A stretch of 33,950 bases of DNA from Actinomadura sp. 7K507 (GCF_004348425.1 NZ_SMKK01000088.1:1-33950); one strand, 5' to 3'; shown: positions 23,922 through 31,982, counted from the stretch's first letter. Translations and numbers: made by a program. The notes: a model not told the origin generated them from the letters alone.

Positions 23922-25724
23922 ATGTCCTCGTCAAGCCGTCACATCTTGACCGCGCCCGCATGGCCGTACGCCAACGGGCCCCGTCACATCGGGCACGTCT
24001 CCGGTTTCGCGCTGCCCGCCGACATGTTCGCCCGCTACCAGCGGATGGCGGGCAGCAAGGTCCTGATGGTCAGCGGCACCGACGAGCACGGCACGCCGAT
24101 CCAGGTGCAGGCCGACAAGGAGGGCGTGACCGCCCGCGAGCTCGCCGACCGCTACAACGGCGTGATCACCGAGGACCTGCACGGCCTCGGGATGTCCTAC
24201 GACCTGTTCACCCGGACGACGACGCTGAACCACTACGCGGTCGTCCAGGAGATCTTCAAGGGCCTGTTCGACAACGGCTACATCTTCCCGCAGAAGACGA
24301 TGGGCGCGATCTCGCCGTCCACCGGCCGGACGCTCCCGGACCGCTACATCGAGGGCACCTGCCCGATCTGCGGGTACGACGGGGCGCGCGGCGACCAGTG
24401 CGACAACTGCGGCAACCAGCTCGACCCCGTCGACCTGATCAACCCGGTGTCGCGGATCAACGGGGAGAAGCCGAAGTTCGTCGAGACCGAGCACTTCATG
24501 CTCGACCTGCCCGCGTTCACCGAGGTCCTCGGCCGGTACCTGCGCGGCAAGCAGGGCGGGTCGCTGGCGTGGCGGCCGAACGTGCTGAAGTTCGCGCTGA
24601 ACCTGCTGGACGACCTGCAGCCCCGCGCGATCAGCCGCGACCTCGACTGGGGCGTGCCGATCCCGCTGGACGGCTGGCGCGACAACCCGGCCAAGAAGCT
24701 GTACGTGTGGTTCGACGCGGTCGTCGGCTACTTCTCCGCGTCCCTCGAATGGGCCCGGCGGTCCGGTGACCCGGAGGCGTGGCGCGCCTGGTGGCAGGAC
24801 CCGGACGCCCTGTCGTACTACTTCATGGGCAAGGACAACATCGTCTTCCACGCCGAGATCTGGCCGGCGATGCTGCTCGGCTACAGCGGCCAGGGCGACA
24901 GGGGCGGCACGCCCGGGTCGCTCGGCGGGCTGAACGTGCCGACGGAGGTCGTGTCGTCGGAGTTCCTGACGATGGAGGGCAAGAAGTTCTCCTCGTCCCG
25001 CCAGGTCGTCATCTACGTCCAGGACTTCCTGGAGCGCTACGACGTGGACGCGCTGCGCTACTACGTCGCGGTCGCCGGGCCGGAGAACCAGGACACCGAC
25101 TTCACGTGGTCGGAGTTCGTCCGCCGCAACAACGACGAGCTGGTCGCGGCATGGGGGAACCTCGTCAACCGCTCGGTGAACATGGCGGCGAAGAACTACG
25201 GCGCGATCCCGGAGGCGGGCGACCTCACCGACGCCGACCGGGCGCTGATGGAGCGCAGCCGCAACGCGTTCCGGGCCGTGGGCGCCGAACTCGAGCGGTC
25301 CCGGTTCAAGAACGCGACGACCGAGGCGCTCGACGTCGTCCGCGACGCCAACCGGTACCTGTCGGACCAGGCGCCGTGGAAGCTGAAGGACGACCCGGCG
25401 CGCGTCCAGTCGATCCTGCACACGGCGCTGCAGGTCGTCGACGACGCCAAGACGCTGCTGACGCCGTTCCTGCCGAACTCGTCGCAGAAGGTGTACGAGA
25501 TGCTCGGCGGGCGGGGCGACTGGAGCGGCATGCCGGAGCTGAAGACCGTCTCGGAGGAGGGCGGCCCGGACTACCGCATCCTGACCGGCGACTACGCGAC
25601 CGAGGCCCGCTGGGAGTCCATCCCGATCAAGCCGGGCGTCCCGCTGACCAAGCCGACGCCGCTGTTCAAGAAGCTGGAGCCCTCCGTGGTGGACGAGGAG
25701 CTCGCGCGGCTGGAGAACCGGTGA
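23922..25724 (+). CDS. metG: Methionyl-tRNA synthetase
   Basis: 600 residues. The class I signature HIGH is at 22-25 (PYANGPRHIGH), a four-cysteine zinc knuckle at Cys147, Cys150, Cys160 and Cys163 (CPICG ... CDNCG), and KFSSS (355-359) stands for KMSKS. The anticodon-binding helical region follows (ENQDTDFTWSEFVRRNNDELVAAWGNLVNR). A C-terminal tRNA-binding EMAP-like domain is absent, as in mycobacterial enzymes. The enzyme charges initiator and elongator tRNAs with methionine. It is translationally coupled to tatD by a GTGA overlap. Confidence 0.98.
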   Translation: MSSSSRHILTAPAWPYANGPRHIGHVSGFALPADMFARYQRMAGSKVLMVSGTDEHGTPIQVQADKEGVTARELADRYNGVITEDLHGLGMSYDLFTRTTTLNHYAVVQEIFKGLFDNGYIFPQKTMGAISPSTGRTLPDRYIEGTCPICGYDGARGDQCDNCGNQLDPVDLINPVSRINGEKPKFVETEHFMLDLPAFTEVLGRYLRGKQGGSLAWRPNVLKFALNLLDDLQPRAISRDLDWGVPIPLDGWRDNPAKKLYVWFDAVVGYFSASLEWARRSGDPEAWRAWWQDPDALSYYFMGKDNIVFHAEIWPAMLLGYSGQGDRGGTPGSLGGLNVPTEVVSSEFLTMEGKKFSSSRQVVIYVQDFLERYDVDALRYYVAVAGPENQDTDFTWSEFVRRNNDELVAAWGNLVNRSVNMAAKNYGAIPEAGDLTDADRALMERSRNAFRAVGAELERSRFKNATTEALDVVRDANRYLSDQAPWKLKDDPARVQSILHTALQVVDDAKTLLTPFLPNSSQKVYEMLGGRGDWSGMPELKTVSEEGGPDYRILTGDYATEARWESIPIKPGVPLTKPTPLFKKLEPSVVDEELARLENR

Positions 25725-26545
25725 GCCGGGACGGGGACGGGCAGTCCGCTCGCTCGTTTCCGCCGCTTCCCGAGCGCCTGCCGGTGGACGTGTTCGACAG
25801 CCACTGCCACCTCGACATCGTCGACACCCCCGTGCAGGAGCAGCTCAGGTCGGCGAGGGCGGCGGGCATCGCCCGCATCGTCACGATCGGCTGCGACCTG
25901 CCGTCGTCGCGTTTCGCGGTGAACGCCGCGACCGAGTTCGACGACGTGTACGCGGCGGTGGCGATCCACCCGAACGAGGCGACCGATGTCTCCGCCGCCG
26001 TCCTGGACGACGTCGAGCGGCTGGCCGCGCATCCGAAGGTCCGCGCCATCGGCGAGACGGGCCTGGACTACTACCGGGACTGGGCGCCGAAGGAAGACCA
26101 GCACCGCTCGTTCCGCGCCCACATCGGCATGGCCAAGCGCACGGGCAAGGCCCTCGTCATCCACGACCGCGACGCCCACGACGACGTGCTACGCGTCCTT
26201 GAGGAGGAGGGTGCGCCGGACAAGGTCGTCTTCCACTGCTACTCGGGCGACGCCCGCATGGCGGAGATCTGTGCTGAGCACGGCTACGTGATGAGCTTCG
26301 CCGGGAACGTCACGTTCAAGAACGCCGAGCCGCTCCGCGACGCCCTGAAGACCGCCCCGCTCGACCTGCTGCTGGTGGAGACCGACGCGCCGTTCCTGAC
26401 CCCGATCCCGCATCGGGGCAAGCCGAACGCCTCGTACCTGATCCCGCATACCGTCCGCGCGATGGCGGAGGTCAAGGGCGTGGAGGTCGCGGAGTTGTGC
26501 ACGGCGATCGCCGCGAACGGAGAACGCGTCTTCGGCCCCTGGTAG
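25721..26545 (+). CDS. tatD: TatD-family metal-dependent DNase
   Basis: 274 residues from a GTG that overlaps the metG stop (GTGA). The metal-binding set of the TatD/YcfH family is intact: DSHCHLD (His28, His30), GETGLDYYRDWAPKEDQ (Glu), a His in VIHDRDAHDD, VFHCYSGDARMA (His) and VETDAPFLTPIPHRGKPN (Asp). TatD proteins are TIM-barrel 3'-5' exonucleases linked to repair of oxidised DNA and DNA degradation. The metG-tatD pairing is very common. The stop codon begins a series of degenerate tandem repeats. Confidence 0.96.
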   Translation: MSRDGDGQSARSFPPLPERLPVDVFDSHCHLDIVDTPVQEQLRSARAAGIARIVTIGCDLPSSRFAVNAATEFDDVYAAVAIHPNEATDVSAAVLDDVERLAAHPKVRAIGETGLDYYRDWAPKEDQHRSFRAHIGMAKRTGKALVIHDRDAHDDVLRVLEEEGAPDKVVFHCYSGDARMAEICAEHGYVMSFAGNVTFKNAEPLRDALKTAPLDLLLVETDAPFLTPIPHRGKPNASYLIPHTVRAMAEVKGVEVAELCTAIAANGERVFGPW

Positions 26546-26617
26546 AAGGCTCGGGCAGGGCCCAGTGGTAGGGGCCCAAGCGGGTTGGGCTCGGTGGTTG
26601 ACGCCTCGGGGTATGGG
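26536..26617. repeat. Degenerate tandem repeat (25-29 bp) starting at the tatD stop codon
   Basis: Three related units (26536-26560, 26561-26589, 26590-26617) share a TGGTAG or TGGTTG core, a central CGGG and a terminal GGG. The first contains the tatD stop codon, and the second repeats TGGTAG. They fill the whole gap to the converging gene at 26619. Confidence 0.55.
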
Positions 26618-26618
26618 C

Positions 26619-27602
26619 TCAGTCGATGTTGATGAGCTGGGCGAGGACGAGTGCGATCGAGGCGTCGCGCAGGAGCGGCGGCGCGCCCTGCTCGATCCGC
26701 AGCACCCGCCGGCCGCGGAGCTTGGCGGCGGTGGCCACGGTGGCTCCGTCGCCGCCGCGGACCTCCAGCGTGGTCATGTTGCGCCCCTCCGCCGGCCCGG
26801 CGGTTCCGAGGACGCCGCCGGTGGGGTCCAGCAGCCGGTGGAAGAACGGTCCGCGTTCGGTGTCCGGGCGGATGAGGAGCGTCGGAGCGCCCGACGGGTC
26901 GAGCAGCACGTGCTCGGGGTGCAGGCCGCGGTCCGAGCGGTGCTCCACGTGCATCAGCGGCCGGCCGGCGGTGTCCGTCACGGCCTGGAACCGGTACAGG
27001 CGGTCGCGCGACCCCAGCGTCGGCTGGTCGCGGGTGTACGGGGCGCGGCCCGGAAGGGTGAGGTTCCGGTGGCCGGGCGGCGGCTCCAGGCTCGTGCCGA
27101 GCGTGGCGTAGGGGGAGTCGTCCGGGCGCCGCAGCCCGTCGCGTCCGGAGATGACGAGCACGTCGCCGGACGCGGCGAGCATCGATTCGGCGAGTCTCCG
27201 GCTGGGGAGGATGAATCGCCGGCGTATCCAGACGAACAGGAGCGTGAAGAGGAGGATCGGCACAGCGGTGAGGAAGTAGTGCCATGAGCCGCCCCACCCG
27301 TTCGCGTAGGGGCCCAGGGGGCCGATCCGTACGGGGACGGCCTCGTCGCGGCCCGCGGCGACTGCCTGGTCGTAGTCGAGCCCGTAGATCTCGCCGTCGC
27401 CGCGCTCTCCGTCCTCGGTGCGCCAGGTGCCGACGCAGGTGGTGTCGGTGTAGTACCGGCCGTAGGTGCCGATCCCCGTGCATTCGAGGACGGTCGCGGT
27501 GGCCCGCTCGCCGCGGGCGAACGTGTACGTGAGAACGGCCGGGTAGAGCATCCAGCCGCAGAAGAGGACGAGGGCGAGCCCGATGAGGGGGAATCGGCGC
27601 AT
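26619..27602 (-). CDS. Two-TM membrane protein of unknown function
   Basis: 327 residues from an ATG at 27602. There is a hydrophobic segment at about 5-27 and another at about 108-130; between them is an external loop with two Cys (LECTGIG and TTCVGTW) that could form a disulfide. The ~190-residue cytoplasmic C-terminal part contains repeated short beta-like motifs (HVLLDPSGAPTLLIRP, FHRLLDPTGGVLGTAG). These resemble the LURP/scramblase-type repeats in which a residue pair alternates with glycine, but that is only a resemblance. No ribosome site is seen. The gene has no obvious operon partner and converges with tatD. Confidence 0.7.
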   Translation of the reverse strand: MRRFPLIGLALVLFCGWMLYPAVLTYTFARGERATATVLECTGIGTYGRYYTDTTCVGTWRTEDGERGDGEIYGLDYDQAVAAGRDEAVPVRIGPLGPYANGWGGSWHYFLTAVPILLFTLLFVWIRRRFILPSRRLAESMLAASGDVLVISGRDGLRRPDDSPYATLGTSLEPPPGHRNLTLPGRAPYTRDQPTLGSRDRLYRFQAVTDTAGRPLMHVEHRSDRGLHPEHVLLDPSGAPTLLIRPDTERGPFFHRLLDPTGGVLGTAGPAEGRNMTTLEVRGGDGATVATAAKLRGRRVLRIEQGAPPLLRDASIALVLAQLINID

Positions 27603-27737
27603 GATCTATTGACGTCGCTGCCAGGCTGCGCGTTCCCGTCCGATCGTCGTGATCGCTCGGTCGCGATTCGTGGCGGCTCTGGGTGGCGGGCGGGGTCGAT
27701 GTGGGGGTTGCGGTGGCGGAGGCGGGCCGGGTGCCTC

Positions 27738-27743
27738 TAGTCT
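27738..27743 (+). promoter_or_regulatory. Possible -10 box (TAGTCT) for rpf
   Basis: TAGTCT lies about 50 bases before the rpf start and would give a 5' leader of about 45 bases containing the GGAGG ribosome site. No clear -35 is visible. Confidence 0.35.
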
Positions 27744-27793
27744 CTGGCCGTTGAACGGGCACCCCTTGGCCCGGCCCACTGGAGGAACCCCCC

Positions 27794-27838
27794 GTGCTGT
27801 GGAAACCCGTGCTGTGGAAACCCGTGCTCAGGAAACCC
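27794..27838. repeat. 15-bp tandem repeat (three copies) covering the rpf start codon
   Basis: GTGCTGTGGAAACCC occurs at 27794-27808 and 27809-27823, and a third copy, GTGCTCAGGAAACCC, at 27824-27838. Each copy begins with GTG in the same frame, so loss or gain of units would keep a usable start codon while changing its distance from the ribosome site. Confidence 0.85.
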
Positions 27839-28651
27839 GTGCGCCGAGCTTCGGCGGCCCCCCTCGTGTCCGTCGTGCTGGTGACGGCGCTGCTGGCGAC
27901 GGCCTGCGGCGGTGACGACTCGGCGGGGCCGCAGAACAAGGCCGCCGCGGACGCGCCCGCCACCAGCCCCCCGCCGCCGCACAAGGTCGTCGTCGTGGTC
28001 GACGGCAAGAAGACCGAGACGATGACGACGGGCACGACCGTCCAGCAGGTCCTCGCCGAGGCCGGCATCAAGCTGGGCCGGCACGACCTGGTCAAACCGG
28101 CGGTGGACCAGCCGGCCGGGGAGATCGTGAAGATCGTGCGGCTGCTGTCGGCGCCGAAGCTGAAGACGATCAAGACGCCCCACAAGACGGTGCGCAAGAA
28201 GAGCTCCTCGGTCGCGCCGTGGTCCGAGAAGGTGCTGCGCGAGGGCCGCTCCGGCATCAAGATCGTGAAATGGGCGTACGTCCCGCGCAAGGGCAAGAAC
28301 GGCAAGACGAAGAAGGTCAGGAAGGTCCTGGCGCAGAAGATCAAGCGGAAGCCGCGTGCCCGGATCGTCGCCGTCGGCCCGAAGTCCGGGGGCTCGGGCG
28401 AGGCGGCCGGGCTCAACTGGAGCGGCCTGGCCAGGTGCGAGTCCGGCAACAACCCGAAGGCCGTGAACCCGGCCGGGTACTACGGGCTCTACCAGTTCTC
28501 CATGGCCACCTGGCAGTCGGTCGGCGGCAGCGGCAGGCCGTCCGACGCCAGTCCGGGTGAGCAGACCTACCGGGCGCAGCTCCTCTACAAGAAGGTGAAC
28601 GGGCGCTGGCAGGGGCAGTGGCCCAACTGCGGGAAGTTCCTGTTCTCCTGA
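27794..28651 (+). CDS. rpfB: Resuscitation-promoting factor, RpfB-like (DUF348-G5-transglycosylase)
   Basis: 285 residues. It starts at a GTG with GGAGG eight bases upstream. The N-terminus is a threefold five-residue repeat (LWKPV, LWKPV, LRKPV), then a lipoprotein signal with lipobox ATAC (Cys38). One DUF348 domain (about 64-115) is followed by a G5-like domain (about 120-200) and an Rpf transglycosylase-like domain (about 207-285) with the catalytic glutamate Glu216 in ARCESGNNP and YYGLYQFSMATWQSVGG. M. tuberculosis RpfB has three DUF348 copies; this one has a single copy. It cleaves peptidoglycan and promotes regrowth of dormant cells or spores. It sits before ksgA, as in the mycobacterial order. 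Confidence 0.95.
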   Translation: MLWKPVLWKPVLRKPVRRASAAPLVSVVLVTALLATACGGDDSAGPQNKAAADAPATSPPPPHKVVVVVDGKKTETMTTGTTVQQVLAEAGIKLGRHDLVKPAVDQPAGEIVKIVRLLSAPKLKTIKTPHKTVRKKSSSVAPWSEKVLREGRSGIKIVKWAYVPRKGKNGKTKKVRKVLAQKIKRKPRARIVAVGPKSGGSGEAAGLNWSGLARCESGNNPKAVNPAGYYGLYQFSMATWQSVGGSGRPSDASPGEQTYRAQLLYKKVNGRWQGQWPNCGKFLFS

Positions 28652-28656
28652 ACTGG

Positions 28657-28662
28657 GACACT
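28657..28662 (+). promoter_or_regulatory. -10 box (GACACT) of ksgA
   Basis: GACACT ends six bases before the GTG at 28669 and begins just after the rpf stop. No Shine-Dalgarno is seen. A leaderless ksgA message is likely in addition to any read-through from rpf. Confidence 0.5.
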
Positions 28663-28668
28663 TGCCCT

Positions 28669-29535
28669 GTGGGGGAGACAACGGGCCTGCTCGGGCCGGC
28701 GGACGTGCGGGCACTGGCGGAGCGGCTCGGCATCAGGCCGACGAAGGCGCTCGGGCAGAACTTCGTCATCGACGCCAACACCGTCCGGCGGATCGTGCGG
28801 ACCGCGGGGCTGGGGCCGGACGACGTCGTCATCGAGGTGGGCCCTGGGCTGGGGTCGCTCACGCTGGCGCTGCTGGCGGACGCCCGGCGCGTCGTCGCGG
28901 TGGAGGTCGACGGGGCGCTCGCCGCCGAGCTGCCCGCCACCGTCGCGGCACGGGCCCCGGATCGCGCGGCGCGGCTGGAGGTCGTGCACGCCGACGCGAT
29001 GAAGATCACACACGTTCCGGGGCCGGACCCGACGGCGCTCGTCGCGAACCTGCCCTACAACGTGGCGGTACCGGTCGTGCTGCACCTGCTGGCCACCCTG
29101 CCGTCGCTGCGGTCCGCGCTGGTCATGGTGCAGGCGGAGGTCGCCGACCGGATGGTCGCCGACCCCGGCGGCAAGATCTACGGCGTGCCGTCGGTGAAGC
29201 TCGCCTGGTACGGGAACGCCCGCCGCGCCGGAGCCGTCGGCCGCGCGGTGTTCTGGCCCGCGCCGAACGTGGACTCGGGGCTCGTCGCGTTCGCCCGCGG
29301 TGAGCCGCCGCCGACCACCGCGACCCGTGAGCAGGTGTTCGCGGTGGTCGACGCCGCGTTCGCGCAGCGCCGCAAGACGCTCCGCGCCGCCCTCGCGGGC
29401 TGGGCCGGGTCCCCGGCCGCCGCCGAGGAGGCGTTGCGCGCCGCGGACGTCGATCCGCGGGCGCGGGGCGAAGCTCTGGACGTGGCCGCCTTCGCGCGGA
29501 TTGCCGAGTATGGTCCTTCAGGCCGGGGGAGTTGA
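28669..29535 (+). CDS. rsmA: 16S rRNA (adenine1518/1519-N6)-dimethyltransferase KsgA/RsmA
   Basis: 288 residues from a GTG at 28669, 17 bases after the rpf stop. The KsgA motifs are intact: LGQNFVIDANTVRRIV, the SAM-binding VIEVGPGLGSLTLALL, VEVDGALA, HADAMKI, the catalytic NLPYNVAVPV and a C-terminal RRKTLRAAL segment. It dimethylates two adjacent adenines near the 3' end of 16S rRNA during late 30S assembly. Loss of the enzyme gives kasugamycin resistance. The rpf-ksgA-ispE order is conserved in actinobacteria; here a GH26-like lipoprotein gene intervenes before ispE. Confidence 0.97.
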   Translation: MGETTGLLGPADVRALAERLGIRPTKALGQNFVIDANTVRRIVRTAGLGPDDVVIEVGPGLGSLTLALLADARRVVAVEVDGALAAELPATVAARAPDRAARLEVVHADAMKITHVPGPDPTALVANLPYNVAVPVVLHLLATLPSLRSALVMVQAEVADRMVADPGGKIYGVPSVKLAWYGNARRAGAVGRAVFWPAPNVDSGLVAFARGEPPPTTATREQVFAVVDAAFAQRRKTLRAALAGWAGSPAAAEEALRAADVDPRARGEALDVAAFARIAEYGPSGRGS

Positions 29536-29668
29536 TCCCCACGCTCCCCAGGGACGCGTGGCGAAGGCATGTCGCGAAAGCATGGTACGAAAATGGACAG
29601 GGCGGACATTTCCGTCAGGGGGCACGGAACGGTCCGCAGGGTGGCCGGGCCGGTACGAGCGGAGGTCG

Positions 29669-30772
29669 ATGGTGAAGGCGCGTTCGCGGACGGCGCGGGC
29701 GAGGTTGCCGATCGTGGGGACGGCGCTGCTCGCCACCGCGGCGATGATCGCGACGGTGGCGGCGGGCTGCGGTAACGGCGCGGGCGCCGCACCGAAGATC
29801 TCCACGACGGCGCGCGCGGGCGTGGCCCCGGTCCCGCCGCAGGAGGGCGCCTACTTCGGAGCCTGGGTGCCGCCGGAGAAGGGCGGCAAGGGGACCGATG
29901 AGCCGTCCGCGGAACCCTCCGGCGAGCCGTCCGCGTCCCCGTCGGGCGCGCTGCCCGGCGAGAAGGCCGACAAGCCGCCCATGGAGCCCGTCGCCGGCTT
30001 CGAGCGGGAACTCGGGCGGCAGCTCGACATCGTGCAGAGCTACCGGGGCTGGACGTCCGACTTCCCCGCCGGGCTGGAGAAGTCCGTCACCGACAGCGAC
30101 CGCCACCTGCTGCTGACCTGGGGCGGCACCGACACCCGGAAGATCGTCCAGGGCGAGCACGACGAGCTGATCCAGCGGCGCGCCCGTGCCGTCAAGGCAC
30201 TGGGCAAGCCGATCTTCCTGCGCTGGTCGCGGAGCATGGACACCGCGCAGGCCCGCAAGCGCGTCCACTCGCCCAAGGCCTTCATCGCCGCGTGGAAGCA
30301 CATACGGCAGATCTTCCAGCAGGAGCAGGTCCACAACGTCGCCTGGGTGTGGTGCCCCTCCGCCCGCGGTTTCGGCGGCGCCGGCGCCTTCTATCCCGGC
30401 GACGAGCACGTCGACTGGATCTGCGCCGACGCCCAGCCGGGCGGCGACTACGGCGACCTGTCGGACAGCCTGGAGCCGTTCCTGCGGTGGGCGCGGGAAC
30501 GTCCCAAGCCCATCATGATCGCCGAGTTCGGCGTCCCGAAGTCCTACGGCGAGCGCCGCGCCGAATGGCTCCGCGAGGCGGCCAAGACGCTGCAGGATCC
30601 GCAGGTCAAGGCCGTCGTCTACTTCAACTCCGACGAGCGGGCCGAGAACGCCCGCGACAGGCGCCGCTCCTTCTCGGTGACCGGCGACGACCACGCCATG
30701 TCGGCGCTCCGCGAACTCGCCACGACCCCCTACTTCAACCCCCGCAACCTCCCCGTGATGAGCGGCGGCTGA
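29669..30772 (+). CDS. GH26-like lipoprotein, probable inactive glycosidase fold
   Basis: 367 residues from an ATG with GGAGG at 29661-29665. A lipoprotein signal ends in AAGC (Cys34), followed by a Pro/Ser/Glu-rich linker (about 60-105) and a TIM-barrel region resembling GH26 beta-mannanases and licheninases: AYFGAWVP, FLRWSRSM (183-190), VAWVWCPSARGF, FYPGDEHVDWICADA and PIMIAEFGVPK with the nucleophile-type Glu286. In active GH26 enzymes the segment after FLR contains HEMN with the acid/base glutamate; here it is Arg188-Ser189-Met190-Asp191, so that residue is missing. The protein may bind rather than cleave a polysaccharide, or use another residue. It would be anchored outside the membrane, in keeping with the envelope genes nearby. 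Confidence 0.8.
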   Translation: MVKARSRTARARLPIVGTALLATAAMIATVAAGCGNGAGAAPKISTTARAGVAPVPPQEGAYFGAWVPPEKGGKGTDEPSAEPSGEPSASPSGALPGEKADKPPMEPVAGFERELGRQLDIVQSYRGWTSDFPAGLEKSVTDSDRHLLLTWGGTDTRKIVQGEHDELIQRRARAVKALGKPIFLRWSRSMDTAQARKRVHSPKAFIAAWKHIRQIFQQEQVHNVAWVWCPSARGFGGAGAFYPGDEHVDWICADAQPGGDYGDLSDSLEPFLRWARERPKPIMIAEFGVPKSYGERRAEWLREAAKTLQDPQVKAVVYFNSDERAENARDRRRSFSVTGDDHAMSALRELATTPYFNPRNLPVMSGG

Positions 30773-30804
30773 CCGGAACGCCCCTCCGACTTCCGCGCAT
30801 CACT

Positions 30805-30822
30805 CTGGGGGACGACCCCCAG
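30805..30822. terminator. Perfect hairpin between the GH26-like gene and ispE
   Basis: CTGGGGG-ACGA-CCCCCAG forms a 7-bp all-matched stem with a 4-base loop 33 bases after the stop of the GH26-like gene. There is no T-run, as is common for actinomycete terminators. It lies before the ispE -10 box, so it would insulate ispE. Confidence 0.55.
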
Positions 30823-30846
30823 ACCCCCGAGTGGGCCATTAGGCCG

Positions 30847-30852
30847 TAGGGT
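30847..30852 (+). promoter_or_regulatory. -10 box (TAGGGT) of ispE
   Basis: TAGGGT ends seven bases before the GTG at 30860, with no ribosome site. It is a likely leaderless promoter. Confidence 0.6.
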
Positions 30853-30859
30853 TTCCCGC

Positions 30860-31789
30860 GTGAGCGCAGTGACCGTACGCGTGCCGGCCAAGGTCAACCT
30901 CCAGCTCGGCGTGGGGCCGATCCGTGACGATGGTTACCACGACCTCGTCAACGTGTTCCACGCCGTGTCGCTGTTCGACGAGGTCACCGCAGCGCACGCG
31001 GAGCGGCTGGAGGTCCGCGTCCAGGCCGCCCCGTACTCGCGGGTGGACGTCGCCGGCGTCCCCGACGACGGCGACAACCTCGCCGCCAGGGCCGCCGGGC
31101 TCGTCGCCGCGCGGCTGGGCGTCGAGCCGCGGGTCGCGCTCCGGATCCGCAAGGCCATCCCCGTCGCGGGCGGAATGGCGGGCGGCAGCGCCGACGCCGC
31201 CGCGGCGCTGGTCGCCTGCGCCCGGCTGTGGGACGACCGGGAGGACCCCGTCCTCACCCGCGACGACCTCATGGAACTCGGCGCGGAGATCGGAAGCGAC
31301 GTGCCGTTCGCCGTCCTCGGCGGTACCGCGGTCGGCGTCGGACGCGGCGAGCGGCTCACCTCCGCCCTCACCCGCGGAACCTTCCACTGGGTGTTCGCGA
31401 CGGCCGACGGCGGCCTGTCCACCCCCGCCGTCTACGCCGAATGCGACCGGCTCCGCGAGGAGCAGGGGGAGCCCGCGCCCCGGCCGGGCGTCTCCGAGGA
31501 GCTGATGACCGCGCTCGCCACCGGCGACGCCAAGGGCCTCGCCGCCGCGCTCACCAACGACCTGGAGCCCGCCGCCCTGTCCCTGCGGCCGTCGCTGGGC
31601 CGCGTGCTGGACGCGGGACGCGACCTCGGCGCGGCCGGCGCGCTCGTCTCCGGCTCCGGTCCCACGTGCGCGTTCCTCGCCGAGACCGAGGAGGACGCGG
31701 CCGACCTCGCGCAGGCGCTGGACGGCATGCGCGCCGCCGCGCAGGTGCTGCGCGCGTCCGGGCCCGTCCCGGGCGCGACCGTGGTGTGA
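30860..31789 (+). CDS. ispE: 4-diphosphocytidyl-2-C-methyl-D-erythritol kinase
   Basis: 309 residues from the GTG. It is a GHMP kinase with the N-terminal VRVPAKVNLQLGVGPIRDDGYHDLVNVFHAV, the ATP-binding PVAGGMAGGSADAAAAL and the C-terminal SGSGPTCAFLA. The enzyme phosphorylates the 2-hydroxyl of CDP-methylerythritol in the non-mevalonate pathway, which supplies isoprenoids including the polyprenyl-phosphate carriers used by the glycosyltransferases in this window. The stop codon falls in a 15-bp tandem duplication. Confidence 0.97.
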   Translation: MSAVTVRVPAKVNLQLGVGPIRDDGYHDLVNVFHAVSLFDEVTAAHAERLEVRVQAAPYSRVDVAGVPDDGDNLAARAAGLVAARLGVEPRVALRIRKAIPVAGGMAGGSADAAAALVACARLWDDREDPVLTRDDLMELGAEIGSDVPFAVLGGTAVGVGRGERLTSALTRGTFHWVFATADGGLSTPAVYAECDRLREEQGEPAPRPGVSEELMTALATGDAKGLAAALTNDLEPAALSLRPSLGRVLDAGRDLGAAGALVSGSGPTCAFLAETEEDAADLAQALDGMRAAAQVLRASGPVPGATVV

Positions 31790-31816
31790 CCCGCCGTGGT
31801 GTGACCCGCCGTGGTG
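31781..31816. repeat. 15-bp tandem repeat spanning the ispE stop codon
   Basis: GTGGTGTGACCCGCC occurs at 31781-31795 and 31796-31810 and begins a third time (GTGGTG, 31811-31816). The first copy holds the last two Val codons and the TGA of ispE. Confidence 0.85.
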
Positions 31817-31904
31817 ATCTGCGCAGTGCGGCGGCGCGCGGGCGGGTAGCTGCGCTCGTCACACAAGCGAACTTCCTGCCCCGGACGGACGTCTTCTACC
31901 GGTG

Positions 31905-31982
31905 ACACCGATTCCCTCCGACCCACTGAACCCCACCGATCCTCCGGCCACATTGACATCACGGAGAACACCGATTCCCTCC
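31905..31982. repeat. Spaced direct repeats ACACCGATTCCCTCC
   Basis: The 15-mer is perfect at 31905-31919 and 31968-31982, with a shorter related copy (ACCGATCCTCC) around 31935-31945. The repeats lie just upstream of the small membrane protein gene at 31997. Their function is unknown. No other feature was seen in the 31790-31996 gap. Confidence 0.6.

Noticed and set aside
27603..27793. A ydaO (cyclic di-AMP) riboswitch upstream of rpf, as known for other actinomycete rpf genes
   Set aside because: The leader is short (about 50 bases from the likely -10) and I could not find the conserved ydaO core. A covariance-model search would decide.
29526..29540. Hairpin GGGGA-GTTGA-TCCCC at the ksgA stop as a terminator
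   Set aside because: The stem is only five base pairs, overlaps the stop codon and has no T-run. It is too weak to call.
29536..29668. Short plus-strand open frame from about 29569 before the GH26-like gene
   Set aside because: Its composition is not protein-like, it overlaps the real start of the GH26-like gene in another frame, and no ribosome site is present.
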